DNA of 64,000 nt from Streptomyces caelestis. Lineage in GTDB: Bacteria > Actinomycetota > Actinomycetes > Streptomycetales > Streptomycetaceae. Made by a program: the position numbers and the translations under genes. The stretch lies in NCBI RefSeq assembly GCF_014205255.1, contig NZ_JACHNE010000001.1, forward strand, positions 5,580,001 through 5,644,000, read 5' to 3'. Of the stretch, positions 17,034 to 25,218 are shown piece after piece (position 1 is the first letter of the stretch; each line of letters begins with the position of its first letter). Below the pieces are notes generated by a model. It worked only from the letters and a program-made list of their open reading frames with translations, did not search any database and was not told where the DNA came from.

Positions 17034-17578
17034 ATGGGCGGATCAGCGCCACGACGGGACCACCATCTGCCGGTCGAGACGACCAGCTTCGTCGACCGGC
17101 GTGGCGAACTGACCCAGGGCCGCGAGCTGCTGGCCCGCGCACGGCTGGTGACGCTGACCGGGCCGGGCGGCGTCGGCAAGACCCGGCTCGCCGCGCGCGT
17201 CGCGGCCCGGGTGCAGCGCGCCTTCCCGGACGGCGAGGAGCGGGCCTGCCGGGCCCTGGGACGGGAGGCGTTCGAACGGGCCCACCGGCGCGGCGGGAGC
17301 CTCGGCCTCACCGAACTCGTCGGCCACGCCCTCCAGGAACCGGCCCGCCCGCACCCCGGCGAGTCCCGGGCCCCGCACGACGACACCACGGTCCGTCTCA
17401 CCCCCCCCGTGAGACCGAGGTCGCCCGGCTCGTCGCCGAAGGGCTCGCCAACCAGCAGATCGCCGACCGACTGGTGATCGCCCGCCGCACCGCCGAAGGC
17501 CATGTGGAACGCATCCTCAGCAAGCTCGGCTTCAGCAACCGCAGCCAGATCGCCGCCTGGGGGACGGCCCAGCGCTGA
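17034..17578 (+). pseudogene. LuxR-type ATP-binding regulator, internally deleted and frameshifted
   Basis: The N-terminus (LPVETTSFVDRRGELTQGRE) and Walker A (LTGPGGVGKTRLA) are those of large LuxR/LAL-like regulators. The ~500 residues that normally follow are gone; after QRAFPDG the frame resumes with EERACRALGREAFERA. The HTH_LuxR domain (RETEVARLVAEGLANQQIAD, then RTAEGHVERILSKLGF) is present but in another frame: a run of eight C at 17401-17408 where six would keep LTPRETEV in frame. A +2 slip in the C-run is the direct cause. Even with that repaired, the protein would be a minimal deletion form. Confidence 0.8.
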
Positions 17579-17642
17579 CCCGCCTGCCGCAGACCCCGCC
17601 CACACCCAGGTCCCGCCCACACCCAGACCGCTAGGGGAACCC

Positions 17643-18554
17643 ATGACCACCCGACAGCCCCCCACACCCGCCGCGTTCGACCACCGCATGGCCGTCTTCG
17701 ACACCGACGACGGCTTCGTGGCCGCCGCCCTGCCCTTCCTCGGCGAAGGCCTCGCCGCCCCCGGCGAACCACCCCCCGTGGCCATCGCCGACCCCCGCAA
17801 CCTGGACCTGCTGCGGGACGCCCTCGGCGGGGACGCGAAGGACGTCACCTGCATCCCGCACACCGACTGGTACACCGGCTCCGCCGCCAACGCCGTCGCC
17901 CAGGCCGCCTCGTATCTCACCGCCCACGCCGGCCCCGGCGGCCGGATCCACCTCCTCATGGAACCCGTCTGGAGCGGCCGCGCCGGCCGCTCGGCCCGCG
18001 AGACCACCGAGTGGATCCGCTACGAGGCCCTGGCCAACCTCCTCTTCGCGCCCATGGCCACGACCGCCCTGTGCGCGTACGACACCCGCACCGCCGGTCC
18101 CGCCGTCGTCGCCGCGGCCCGCCGCGCCCACCCCGGCACGGACGTGTACCAGGACCCGGTGCGGCTCGCGGCCGAACTCGACGCCGCACCGCTGCCGCTG
18201 CCCCCGGGCGGCGCGCAGCCCCTGCCGGAGCCGTATGCCGCTGCCGTGCAGGGCTGGGCGGAGGCCCGGGGGCTTCCCGCCGCCGACGCCGAGTTGTTCG
18301 CCACGGCCGTCGCGGAGACGGCGGCCGCCCTGGCGCCCCTCGACGGCACCGCCCTGCTGTGGGGCGAGGCGCCCGCCTGCGTGTGCGAGCTGCGCTCGGC
18401 CCGCCCCGTCGGCGACCCGCTCGCCGGCTTCGTCCCGCCCCCGCCCACCGGCCCGGAACCCGGCCCGGGCCTGTGGTACGCGCGCCAGGTCTGCGCGTAC
18501 GTGGACATCCGTGACGACGCCGCAGGAGCCACGGTCCGCCTCCAGTACGCGTGA
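17643..18554 (+). CDS. MEDS-domain anti-sigma (RsbA-type) regulatory protein
   Basis: 303 residues. The N-terminal MEDS domain (about 12-160: DDGFVAAALPFLGEGLAA, EPVWSGRAGRSARETTEW, RYEALANLLFAP) resembles sensory domains of RsbA/DcmR-type proteins. The C-terminal third carries a degenerate histidine-kinase-like fold as in anti-sigma RsbA regulators; a clear N-box is not visible. The likely role is partner switching or anti-sigma control in the stress/sigma-B network. It is followed by a truncated ATPase of the same class. Confidence 0.82.
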   Translation: MTTRQPPTPAAFDHRMAVFDTDDGFVAAALPFLGEGLAAPGEPPPVAIADPRNLDLLRDALGGDAKDVTCIPHTDWYTGSAANAVAQAASYLTAHAGPGGRIHLLMEPVWSGRAGRSARETTEWIRYEALANLLFAPMATTALCAYDTRTAGPAVVAAARRAHPGTDVYQDPVRLAAELDAAPLPLPPGGAQPLPEPYAAAVQGWAEARGLPAADAELFATAVAETAAALAPLDGTALLWGEAPACVCELRSARPVGDPLAGFVPPPPTGPEPGPGLWYARQVCAYVDIRDDAAGATVRLQYA

Positions 18555-18631
18555 CCCCCACCCGCACACGCAGGTAGGGGATCGGGTAGTCCTCCCCCGT
18601 GCCGGACCGGTCCCCGGGACACCCTGGAGCC

Positions 18632-19018
18632 ATGCTGCGACTCTCCGGGCCCCCACCTCCCGGACCCGACGCCACGTACGGCCCGTTCCCGCAACCACCC
18701 CTGGGAGCAGGCCACCTGAGCGTCGAGTTCGCCCCCGAGCCCTCCGCCGTCCGCGAGGCACGCGCTCGGGTGCGCAGGCAGTTGGAGGGATGGGGGCTGG
18801 CGGAGCGCGGGGAGGTGGCGGACGTGGCGGAACTGCTCGTCGGCGAACTGGCCACCCACGCGCTGGTGCACGCCGAGAGCCGCTTCCGGCTCACCCTCTT
18901 CGCCGCGCACGGCGTACTGCGCTGCGAGGTCGCCGACACGGAACGCCGCGTGCCCCGGGTGCTGGAGTTCGAGCTCGGCACGTGCGGATCGGACGGCTGT
19001 GGTCGGCGACAGACGTGA
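18632..19018 (+). CDS. Truncated HATPase_c_2 (anti-sigma-like) protein
   Basis: 128 residues starting MLRLSGPPPPGPD with GGAG upstream. Residues 38-110 match the N-terminal half of Streptomyces RsbW-like ATP-binding proteins (PSAVREARARVRRQLEGWGL, VAELLVGELATHALVHAES, VLRCEVADT). The expected DxGxG and GGRGL motifs of the ATP lid are absent; the frame ends in FELGTCGSDGCGRRQT instead. The N-box, usually ELVTNAVxH, reads ELATHALVH, so ATP binding is doubtful. It is probably a decayed or truncated gene. Confidence 0.6.
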   Translation: MLRLSGPPPPGPDATYGPFPQPPLGAGHLSVEFAPEPSAVREARARVRRQLEGWGLAERGEVADVAELLVGELATHALVHAESRFRLTLFAAHGVLRCEVADTERRVPRVLEFELGTCGSDGCGRRQT

Positions 19019-19060
19019 CGCTCCGCTGGGTGGGGCCCTGGCGGTGTGCTCAGCCGCCGG

Positions 19061-19093
19061 GGCCTGCCAGGGGCCTGCCAGGGGCCTGTCCGG
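19061..19093. repeat. Three tandem 11-bp repeats (GGCCTGCCAGG)
   Basis: Units at 19061, 19072 and 19083; the third differs at two positions. They lie in the 168-bp gap before the Nramp gene. No function is apparent. Confidence 0.55.
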
Positions 19094-19186
19094 GGCCCGT
19101 GCGGGAGGGTGCCTCGTACGCGCATCACGTGAAGATCCGGTCACGCCCCCTTGTCCTACCGGCGCCTTTGGGCTTTCTTGACCTGC

Positions 19187-20503
19187 ATGGCGGACACCAC
19201 GGGAAACACCACGGACCACGAGGCGTCGAGACACCCCTCGCAGCGCAAGGCGAGTTGGAAGTACATCGGCCCGGGGATCGTCGTCGCGGCGACGGGCGTC
19301 GGTGCCGGTGACCTGGTCGCCACGCTGATCGCTGGCAGCAACTTCGGCTACACGCTCCTGTGGGCCGCGATCATCGGCTGCCTGGTGAAGATCTCCCTGG
19401 CCGAGGCGGCGGGCCGCTGGCATCTGTCCACGGGCCGCACCCTGTTCGACGGCTGGGCCAGCCTCGGCCGCTGGACCACCTGGTTCTTCGCCGTCTACGT
19501 CGTGGTCTGGGGCTTCGTCTACGGCGCGGCGGCGATGTCGTCGAGCGCGCTGCCGCTCCAGGCGCTGTTCCCCGATGTGATGGACCTGAAGTGGTGGGGC
19601 ATCGCCTGCGGCCTGGTCGGTCTGGTCTTCGTCTGGTTCAACAAGTACGCGGTGTTCGAGAAGGTCATGACGGTCCTGGTGGGCGTCATGTTCCTGGTGA
19701 CGGTGTACCTGGCGATCCGCGTCACGCCCAACATCCCCGACGCCTTCGCGGGCCTCCTCCCGGTGCTGCCCGACGAGAAGGACTCGATCCTGAACACCCT
19801 GGGCCTGATCGGCGGCGTCGGCGGCACGATCACCCTCGCGGCCTACGGTTACTGGGTCAACGCCAAGGGCTGGACCGACACCGGCTGGATGAAGGTCATG
19901 CGCCTGGACAACCGCGTCGCCTACGCCACGACCGGCATCTTCGTGATCGCCATGCTCTTCGTGGGCGCGGAGCTCCTGCACTCGGCGAACGTCGCGATCG
20001 CGAGCGGCGACAAGGGCCTGATCCAGCTGGGCGACATCCTGGAGAAGGAGTACGGCACGGCGACGGCGAAGTTCTTCCTGATCGGGTTCTTCGCCACGTC
20101 CTTCACCTCCCTGATCGGCGTCTGGCACGGCGTCAGCCTGATGTTCGCCGACTTCGTGGCCCGCCTGTCGGGCAAGGGCCAGGCCAAGGGCGAGGAGGTC
20201 GCCTCGGGGACACGCGAACGCTCCTGGCCCTTCCGCGCCTACCTGCTCTGGCTGACCTTCCCGCCCATGATCCTCCTCTTCGAGGGCCAGCCCTTCCGGC
20301 TGATCATCATCTACGGCGTCCTCGGCGCGGCCTTCCTGCCCTTCCTCGCCGGCACCCTGATCTGGCTCCTGAACTCCTCCCGTACCCCCAGGGAGTGGCG
20401 CAACGGCCCGCTCAGCAACGCGATGCTCGCCGTCGCGGGCCTGCTGTTCCTGATCCTGTGCGTGAAGCAGATCTGGGACCAGCCGTGGGGGGAGTTCTTC
20501 TAG
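19187..20503 (+). CDS. Nramp-related divalent metal transporter
   Basis: A 438-residue membrane protein with about 11 hydrophobic helices of the Nramp/LeuT fold. TM1 reads GPGIVVAATGVGAGDLVATL; the canonical metal-binding DPGN of true Nramp proteins is not present, which places it with the Nramp-related clade whose members include magnesium transporters and others. TM6 (ITLAAYGYWVNAKG) likewise lacks the usual M-P-H metal site. The substrate therefore cannot be assigned as Mn or Fe. It is alone, with no clear ribosome site before the ATG. Confidence 0.9.
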   Translation: MADTTGNTTDHEASRHPSQRKASWKYIGPGIVVAATGVGAGDLVATLIAGSNFGYTLLWAAIIGCLVKISLAEAAGRWHLSTGRTLFDGWASLGRWTTWFFAVYVVVWGFVYGAAAMSSSALPLQALFPDVMDLKWWGIACGLVGLVFVWFNKYAVFEKVMTVLVGVMFLVTVYLAIRVTPNIPDAFAGLLPVLPDEKDSILNTLGLIGGVGGTITLAAYGYWVNAKGWTDTGWMKVMRLDNRVAYATTGIFVIAMLFVGAELLHSANVAIASGDKGLIQLGDILEKEYGTATAKFFLIGFFATSFTSLIGVWHGVSLMFADFVARLSGKGQAKGEEVASGTRERSWPFRAYLLWLTFPPMILLFEGQPFRLIIIYGVLGAAFLPFLAGTLIWLLNSSRTPREWRNGPLSNAMLAVAGLLFLILCVKQIWDQPWGEFF

Positions 20504-20527
20504 GGCGCCGGGGAGGACGGCGGCCGG

Positions 20528-20880
20528 CTACGGCAGCCCGTGCACATGCGGACCCACCGCGCTGGACCACGCGTTGCCGTCCGTCGCGTCCCAGTTGGTC
20601 GACCAGGTCATCGCGCCCCGGAGGTCCGGATATGTCCGGGGCGGCTTGGAGGAGCCGCAGCCCGAGCCCTTGGTCAGGCAGTCCAGGGCGTTGTTCACCA
20701 GGACGGTGCGACGTAGCCGCCGCCTGCCGCGCGGGTCGAGGCGGGCAGGCCCAGGCCGACCTGGGACGGGGCGAGGCCGTTCTCCAGCTGGATGCGGGCC
20801 AGGGCGGTGAGGAAGTCGACCGTGCCCTGGCCGTAGACCTTGCCGTCGCAGCCGAGCATGGAACCGCTGCGGTACCCGCG
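20528..20880 (-). pseudogene. C-terminal remnant of a GH18 chitinase
   Basis: The minus strand reads YRSGSMLGCDGKVYGQGT, FLTALARIQLENGLAPSQVG and PASTRAAGGGYVAPS. One base is then missing near 20703-20706 (CCGTCCTGG instead of CCGTCCGTGG), and the next frame continues with VNNALDCLTKGSGCG, AMTWSTNWDATDGNAWSS and the normal C-terminus AVGPHVHGLP. This is the end of a secreted family 18 chitinase as found in Streptomyces. The catalytic DGxDxDxE part is absent. The remnant stops abruptly where the pilin-like genes begin, suggesting a deletion junction at about 20880. Confidence 0.8.
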
Positions 20881-20976
20881 TCACCGCACCAGTCGCCGCG
20901 CGTACGTCCACGACAGTGCGCCGAACAGCGCCACGAGCAGCGCGAGTACGACGTAACCGGCGCCCGGCACCTCCAT
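20881..20976 (-). CDS. Very small membrane peptide next to a pilin-like gene
   Basis: 31 residues, MEVPGAGYVVLALLVALFGA followed by LSWTYARRLVR: one hydrophobic helix with a basic C-terminal end. The ATG lies two bases after the stop of the upstream pilin-like gene, so translation could be coupled. It may be a minor Tad component or a remnant; too short to classify. Confidence 0.4.
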   Translation of the reverse strand: MEVPGAGYVVLALLVALFGALSWTYARRLVR

Positions 20977-20978
20977 GG

Positions 20979-21206
20979 TCAGTGCACCTCGACCGAGTCG
21001 ATGATCCGGTCCAGGTCCCCGTCCGACAGGGATCCCTGCTGCGCGTCGACCCGGATCGCGAACGTGGTGTCCGTCGAGTCGAGGCCGTGCACGATGGCGG
21101 CGCTGACGGCGACCATGCCGAGGTACTCCGTGCCGGTCGCGCCGCGGTCGTCGTAGACCGGTCTGTGTGCGTACGTCCGTATGCCGCCCCGCGAGCCATA
21201 CGGCAC
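20979..21206 (-). CDS. Flp/pseudopilin-like small protein
   Basis: 75 residues. It contains DDRGATGTEYLGMVAVSAAI: a class III (type IV prepilin) site with Gly22 before the cut, Glu27 at position +5 and Tyr at +6, followed by a hydrophobic stretch. The remainder (about 30 residues) is polar. A better ribosome site (AAGGAG, six bases) points to an ATG at 21199 in another frame, so the N-terminus may be frameshifted by one base and the gene partly decayed. It is divergent from the Tad operon. Confidence 0.5.
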   Translation of the reverse strand: MPYGSRGGIRTYAHRPVYDDRGATGTEYLGMVAVSAAIVHGLDSTDTTFAIRVDAQQGSLSDGDLDRIIDSVEVH

Positions 21207-21538
21207 TCCTTTTCCCCGACTGCCTTCGTGTGGACGGCGAGATGAGGTTCGCGCCCCTTCCGAAGGCCTGGGCCCCAGGGCCCAAACGGAGGCCCACCGT
21301 CAACACGGGGCCCGCCCGGACCCCGCCCCGAGACCCCGACAGTGACCGGCAAGATGCTCAACCTGCCCCGTTTTGGCGCATCTTGTGCAACGACAGTTGC
21401 TCACCAGCTACACAAACGCTGTTCTCCGGCCACAGAGCCGTGGATACAGTGCTGAGGTAGTCACGCAGTGAAGTCGACGGGGTGTGCCGGAGTAACACAC
21501 GGCGGACCGACGGGGCATGGGGAAACGGGGAGCTGCGC
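21207..21538. other. Divergent intergenic region upstream of the Tad operon
   Basis: 332 bp without a supportable gene. GCAAC-GACA-GTTGC (21388-21401) is a 14-bp inverted repeat, and a TACAGT -10-like box lies at 21444-21449 with a weak -35 about 18 bases upstream. This is the most likely promoter region for the rightward Tad operon. The first gene's GGGGAG ribosome site is at 21526-21531. Confidence 0.5.
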
Positions 21539-22405
21539 GTGCCAACTGCCATTGCCGTGACCAGTGCCGACATGGCGCTGCCGCCACAGGACGAACGCAC
21601 CTTGCCCGCCGTCGTGCTGAGGGACGTCGACCGGCGCCCCCTGGAGCAGGCCCTCGCCGAGATGCAGACCCTGGTCGAGCACCACGGGCATGTGATCGTG
21701 GTCTGCTCACAGGCCGCGCCCACCGCCGTGCAGCGACGGCTGCACACCCTGCGCTCCCTCATGGAGAGCGACCGGATCGCCCTCTTCCGCCCCGATCTGC
21801 CCCCACTCGGACTCGCCGTCCTGGCCCGCCAGTTACGGCAGCTCGCGTCCTGCGACATCAGCCCCGGCGTGCTCGCCTCGGCCGGCCGGCTGCTCGTCCA
21901 CTACATCCACGCCGGGGCGCTGCTCAACTCCGTCGCCCGGCTCGACCGCGTCCCCGTCGGCCTGAAGTCGCACGCCAAGTCATGGGTACCGGGCAGCCAG
22001 TTCGGCGTACTCGCCCACCCCGAACCGCAGCTGGTGAAGATCGCCCCCGAAGCCACCCTCACCGGCCCCGAGTTCGGCACCTGGATGCTGGTCGCCAAGG
22101 GGCAGCTCCAGTCCGACTGGGTCACCGGCACCCTCGCCCCGTCCTGGAAGGTGCAGGGGCTGCGCGAGATCCCGCTCCCGGCTGAATCACCGGCCTGGTG
22201 GGGCACCGGCAAGCTGATCGAGTTCTGCAGCTATCTGCCCGACCTGTCGGTCCTCTACCAGCTGGTCACCTCCGTACGGCGGACCCGCTGCCACTGGTGC
22301 GGCATCGACGTCATCGGTGACCGCTGTGTCTTCTGCTCGGCCATGCCGCCCGTTCACGACAGCCCACCCCTCAAGCAGCTGGAGAACCGAACGGCCGTCG
22401 GGTGA
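21539..22405 (+). CDS. Conserved hypothetical protein with C-terminal zinc ribbon, head of Tad operon
   Basis: 288 residues from a GTG start (VPTAIAVTSADMALP) placed seven bases after GGGGAG; earlier in-frame starts lack a ribosome site. There is no signal peptide. The body is mixed alpha/beta (LVEHHGHVIVVCSQAAP, WMLVAKGQLQSDWVTGTL). The C-terminus contains CHWCGIDVIGDRCVFC, two CxxC pairs forming a zinc ribbon. The gene lies 70 bp before cpaB in the same direction. The role is unknown; its position suggests an accessory or regulatory part of pilus assembly. Confidence 0.82.
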   Translation: MPTAIAVTSADMALPPQDERTLPAVVLRDVDRRPLEQALAEMQTLVEHHGHVIVVCSQAAPTAVQRRLHTLRSLMESDRIALFRPDLPPLGLAVLARQLRQLASCDISPGVLASAGRLLVHYIHAGALLNSVARLDRVPVGLKSHAKSWVPGSQFGVLAHPEPQLVKIAPEATLTGPEFGTWMLVAKGQLQSDWVTGTLAPSWKVQGLREIPLPAESPAWWGTGKLIEFCSYLPDLSVLYQLVTSVRRTRCHWCGIDVIGDRCVFCSAMPPVHDSPPLKQLENRTAVG

Positions 22406-22475
22406 GCCCTGGCACCGCAGATCAGCACTGTTCCGATCCCGCTCGACCGATATCCCCAACGAGGTTGTACGGTTC

Positions 22476-23183
22476 ATGAACTCCCGTCAGCGCCGCGGCG
22501 TGATTCTCCTGCTCCTGTCGGTCGTCTGCGCCCTCGGCGCCTTCACCGGCGTGCTGTCCGTCATCAGTGACGTGAAGTCCAAGGTGGGCCCCGAGGTCAC
22601 CGCCTACCGGCTGAAGTCCGACGTGCCGCCCTACACGACCCTCAACACGAGTCAGTTCGAGAAGATCAAGATGCCCGAACGGTGGCTGTCGGGCAACGCC
22701 GTCACCGACCTGCGCGAGATCCAGGGCAAGATCGCCGTGACCACGCTGCAAGCGGGCTCCCTGCTCCAGTCCGACATGATCGTCCGTCGGCCGGCCCTCC
22801 AGCCCGGCCAGCAGGAGGTCGCCATCATGATCGACGCGGCGACCGGCGTGGCCGGCAAGATCACGCCCGGCTCCTCGGTCAACGTCTACGCCACCTTCGA
22901 GGGCAAGCGCGAGGGCGACCCCGACCAGTCGAAGATCATCGTGACGAACGCCAAGGTCCTCGACGTCGGTCAGCTGACCGCCCTGAAGCCGGACGAGAAC
23001 AACCGCAACCAGCAGCCCACCGACGCCGTCCCGATCACCTTCGCGCTGTCCGCCATAGACGCCCAGCGCATCACCTACGCCGAGTCGTTCGCCCAGCGGG
23101 TCCGGCTCGCCCTCGTCGCGCCCGGCAGCGACACCACCGTCCCGGAGCAGGACCGGACGTACGAGCTCGCGAAGGACAAGTGA
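22476..23183 (+). CDS. cpaB: Flp pilus assembly protein CpaB (SAF domain)
   Basis: 235 residues. One N-terminal membrane anchor (GVILLLLSVVCALGAFTGVL, residues 7-26) precedes a SAF domain (about 40-110: RLKSDVPPYTTLNTSQFEKI, then GKIAVTTLQAGSLLQSDMI) and the RcpC/CpaB C-terminal domain. In diderms CpaB supports the secretin; in monoderm actinobacteria no secretin is present and it probably stabilises the pilus at the membrane/wall. Second gene of the operon, 9 bp before cpaE. Confidence 0.9.
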   Translation: MNSRQRRGVILLLLSVVCALGAFTGVLSVISDVKSKVGPEVTAYRLKSDVPPYTTLNTSQFEKIKMPERWLSGNAVTDLREIQGKIAVTTLQAGSLLQSDMIVRRPALQPGQQEVAIMIDAATGVAGKITPGSSVNVYATFEGKREGDPDQSKIIVTNAKVLDVGQLTALKPDENNRNQQPTDAVPITFALSAIDAQRITYAESFAQRVRLALVAPGSDTTVPEQDRTYELAKDK

Positions 23184-23192
23184 GAGGTTCGC

Positions 23193-24446
23193 ATGCCCAC
23201 GAGGATCCTCCCGGCAGTCGGCGACGCGGACGCGGTCCGTTCCATCACGACTCTGCTCAGCCAGCTCCCCGACGCCGAGCCGGTCGCCCCGGTGGTCGAC
23301 TCGACCCAGCTCATCGACACGCTCGCGCGCCTGGCCGCCGAGTCGGTCGACGAGCTGCCCGAGGTCGTGGTGGTGCACGAGCGGATCGGCCCCGTCCCCG
23401 CGCTGGAGCTGATCCGCGAAGTCGCCCTGCGCTTCCCGGCCGTCGGCGTCATCCTCGTCACCTCGGACGCGAGCCCCGGCCTGTTCCAGGCCGCCATGGA
23501 CTACGGCGCCCGGGGCCTGGTCGCCCTGCCCCTGAGCTACGAGGAACTGGCCAGCCGCGTCCAGGCGGTCGCCCAGTGGTCCGTCGGCGTACGGCGGCAC
23601 CTGGGCGCCGGCGCCGACGTGTTCACCGGCGTCGGAGGCACGGTGGTCACGGTGAGCGGAGCCAAGGGCGGCGTGGGCACCACCTTGACGGCGATCCAGC
23701 TGGCCCTCGCAGCCCAGGCCTCCGGCCGCAGCACGGCGCTGGTCGACATGGACCTCCAGACCGGTGATGTCGCCTCCTACCTGGACGTCCAGTTCCGCCG
23801 CTCCGTGGTCGACCTGGCCGCCATCACGGACATCTCCCCGCGCGTCCTGGCCGACGCGGTCTTCCGCCACGACACCGGCATCGCGCTGCTGCTCGCCCCC
23901 GCCGAGGGGGAGCGCGGCGAGGACGTCACCGACCGCGCCACCCGCCAGATCGTCAGTGCCCTGCGCTCCCGCTACGAGGTCGTCGTCATCGACTGCGGCG
24001 CCCAGCTGAACGGGGCGGGTGCGGCCGCCGTGGAGATGGCCGACAGGGCCCTGCTGATCACGACGCCGGACGTGGTCGCGGTACGGGGCGCCAAGCGGGC
24101 GGTGCGGATGTGGGACCGGCTCCAGATCCGCAAGGCGGAGGAGACGACCATCGTCGTCAACCGGTACTCGCGCGGTACGGAGATCCAGCCGCCGCTGATC
24201 CAGAAGATCACCGGCACGGCCGTCGCGGCCACCGCGGTCCCCGCCAACTTCAAGGAACTGCAGAGTGTCGTGGACGCGGGCCGCATCCACGAACTGGAGA
24301 GCAAGAGCTCGGTGAAGCAGGCCCTGTGGGGCCTGGCCGGCGAACTGGGGCTGGTCAAGGTGCCCGAGGGCGCCCAGAAGGCGGGCCGGCTGCGGGGGGA
24401 CCGGGGGTCGGTGAGCTTCCGGCGGCGCAAGGACGGAGGGGGATGA
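23193..24446 (+). CDS. cpaE: CpaE/TadZ-like ATPase
   Basis: 417 residues. Residues 1-135 are a receiver-like domain without a clear phosphorylation pocket. Residues 148-390 form a MinD/ParA-type ATPase with deviant Walker A SGAKGGVGTTLTA (about 156), LVDMDLQTGDVASYL and VVVIDCGAQLNGAG. TadZ/CpaE places the Tad machine at its site in the cell. The stop overlaps the start of the next gene (ATGA), so translation is coupled. Confidence 0.9.
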   Translation: MPTRILPAVGDADAVRSITTLLSQLPDAEPVAPVVDSTQLIDTLARLAAESVDELPEVVVVHERIGPVPALELIREVALRFPAVGVILVTSDASPGLFQAAMDYGARGLVALPLSYEELASRVQAVAQWSVGVRRHLGAGADVFTGVGGTVVTVSGAKGGVGTTLTAIQLALAAQASGRSTALVDMDLQTGDVASYLDVQFRRSVVDLAAITDISPRVLADAVFRHDTGIALLLAPAEGERGEDVTDRATRQIVSALRSRYEVVVIDCGAQLNGAGAAAVEMADRALLITTPDVVAVRGAKRAVRMWDRLQIRKAEETTIVVNRYSRGTEIQPPLIQKITGTAVAATAVPANFKELQSVVDAGRIHELESKSSVKQALWGLAGELGLVKVPEGAQKAGRLRGDRGSVSFRRRKDGGG

Positions 24447-24832
24447 GGATGCCCAGGTCCGCGAGACGGCGGGACGACGGCCAGGTCACCATCGAGTTCC
24501 TCGGCATGATGCCGACGATCATCGTGACGCTGGTGGTGCTGTGGCAGCTCGTGCTGGTGGGCTACACCTTCACGCTCGCGGGGAATGCCGCCGATGAGGC
24601 GGTGCGGGCGGGGACGGCGGCGGAGCCGGGTGAGCGGGATGCCGCGTGCCGGGCAGCGGGACTGGACAAGCTGTCGGACGCGTGGAGGGCCGGCGCCGAG
24701 GTGGGCTGCACCACCGGTGGCGGCTATGTCACCTCCGACGTCAAGCTCGAGGTCCCCGTCCTCTTCCCGGGCACGGTCTCCGTCCCGCTCCCGGTCAAGG
24801 GCCACGCCGGCGCGGTCGAGGAGGCGAAGTGA
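24443..24832 (+). CDS. tadE: TadE-family pseudopilin
   Basis: 129 residues. RRDDGQVTIEFLGMMPTIIV carries a type IVb prepilin site (G13 before the cut, Glu18 at +5) followed by the hydrophobic helix IVTLVVLWQLVLVGYTFTLA. The exported part has two cysteines (AACRAAG, VGCTTGG) that could form a disulfide. Minor pilin of the Tad pilus. A second in-frame ATG two codons on is also possible. Confidence 0.85.
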   Translation: MRMPRSARRRDDGQVTIEFLGMMPTIIVTLVVLWQLVLVGYTFTLAGNAADEAVRAGTAAEPGERDAACRAAGLDKLSDAWRAGAEVGCTTGGGYVTSDVKLEVPVLFPGTVSVPLPVKGHAGAVEEAK

Positions 24833-24833
24833 G

Positions 24834-25193
24834 ATGGCGTACGTCCGCAGAGAGCGCGACCGCGGCCAAGTGGCCATCGAGTACATAGGGTTCCTGCCGA
24901 TCCTGCTGCTCGTCGCCATGGCGGCCGTACAGCTGGGGCTGATCGCGTACACGGCGCAGCAGGCGGGGACGGCGGCCCGGGCGGGGGCGCGCAGTGCCTC
25001 GCTGGACGGGCCGCACGAAGGGGACTGCCAAGCCGCGGTGAGCGACTGGCTGGCCAAGACCACCCGATGCCCCGCGTCGTACGGCGGCGACGAGGTCACG
25101 GTCACCGCCGAGATCACCATCCCGTCGATCATCCCGGGCAAGGGCGACTTCGGCACGGCCCGCAAGACCGCCACGATGCCGCTCGACCACTGA
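24834..25193 (+). CDS. Second TadE-family pseudopilin
   Basis: 119 residues. DRGQVAIEYIGFLPILLLVA gives the prepilin site (G11, Glu16, Tyr17) and the start of the hydrophobic helix. The rest resembles the preceding protein: two cysteines (EGDCQAAV, TTRCPAS) and a beta-rich end (VTVTAEITIPSIIPGKGDF). It starts one base after the previous stop. The two TadE-like genes probably arose by duplication and may form a minor-pilin heterodimer. Confidence 0.85.
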   Translation: MAYVRRERDRGQVAIEYIGFLPILLLVAMAAVQLGLIAYTAQQAGTAARAGARSASLDGPHEGDCQAAVSDWLAKTTRCPASYGGDEVTVTAEITIPSIIPGKGDFGTARKTATMPLDH

Positions 25194-25218
25194 ACGACGA
25201 GCAAGGAGCACCTCACGC

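Noticed and set aside
22422..24290. 622-residue minus-strand frame opposite cpaB/cpaE
   Set aside because: Antisense to well-defined Tad genes; no start signals or domains.
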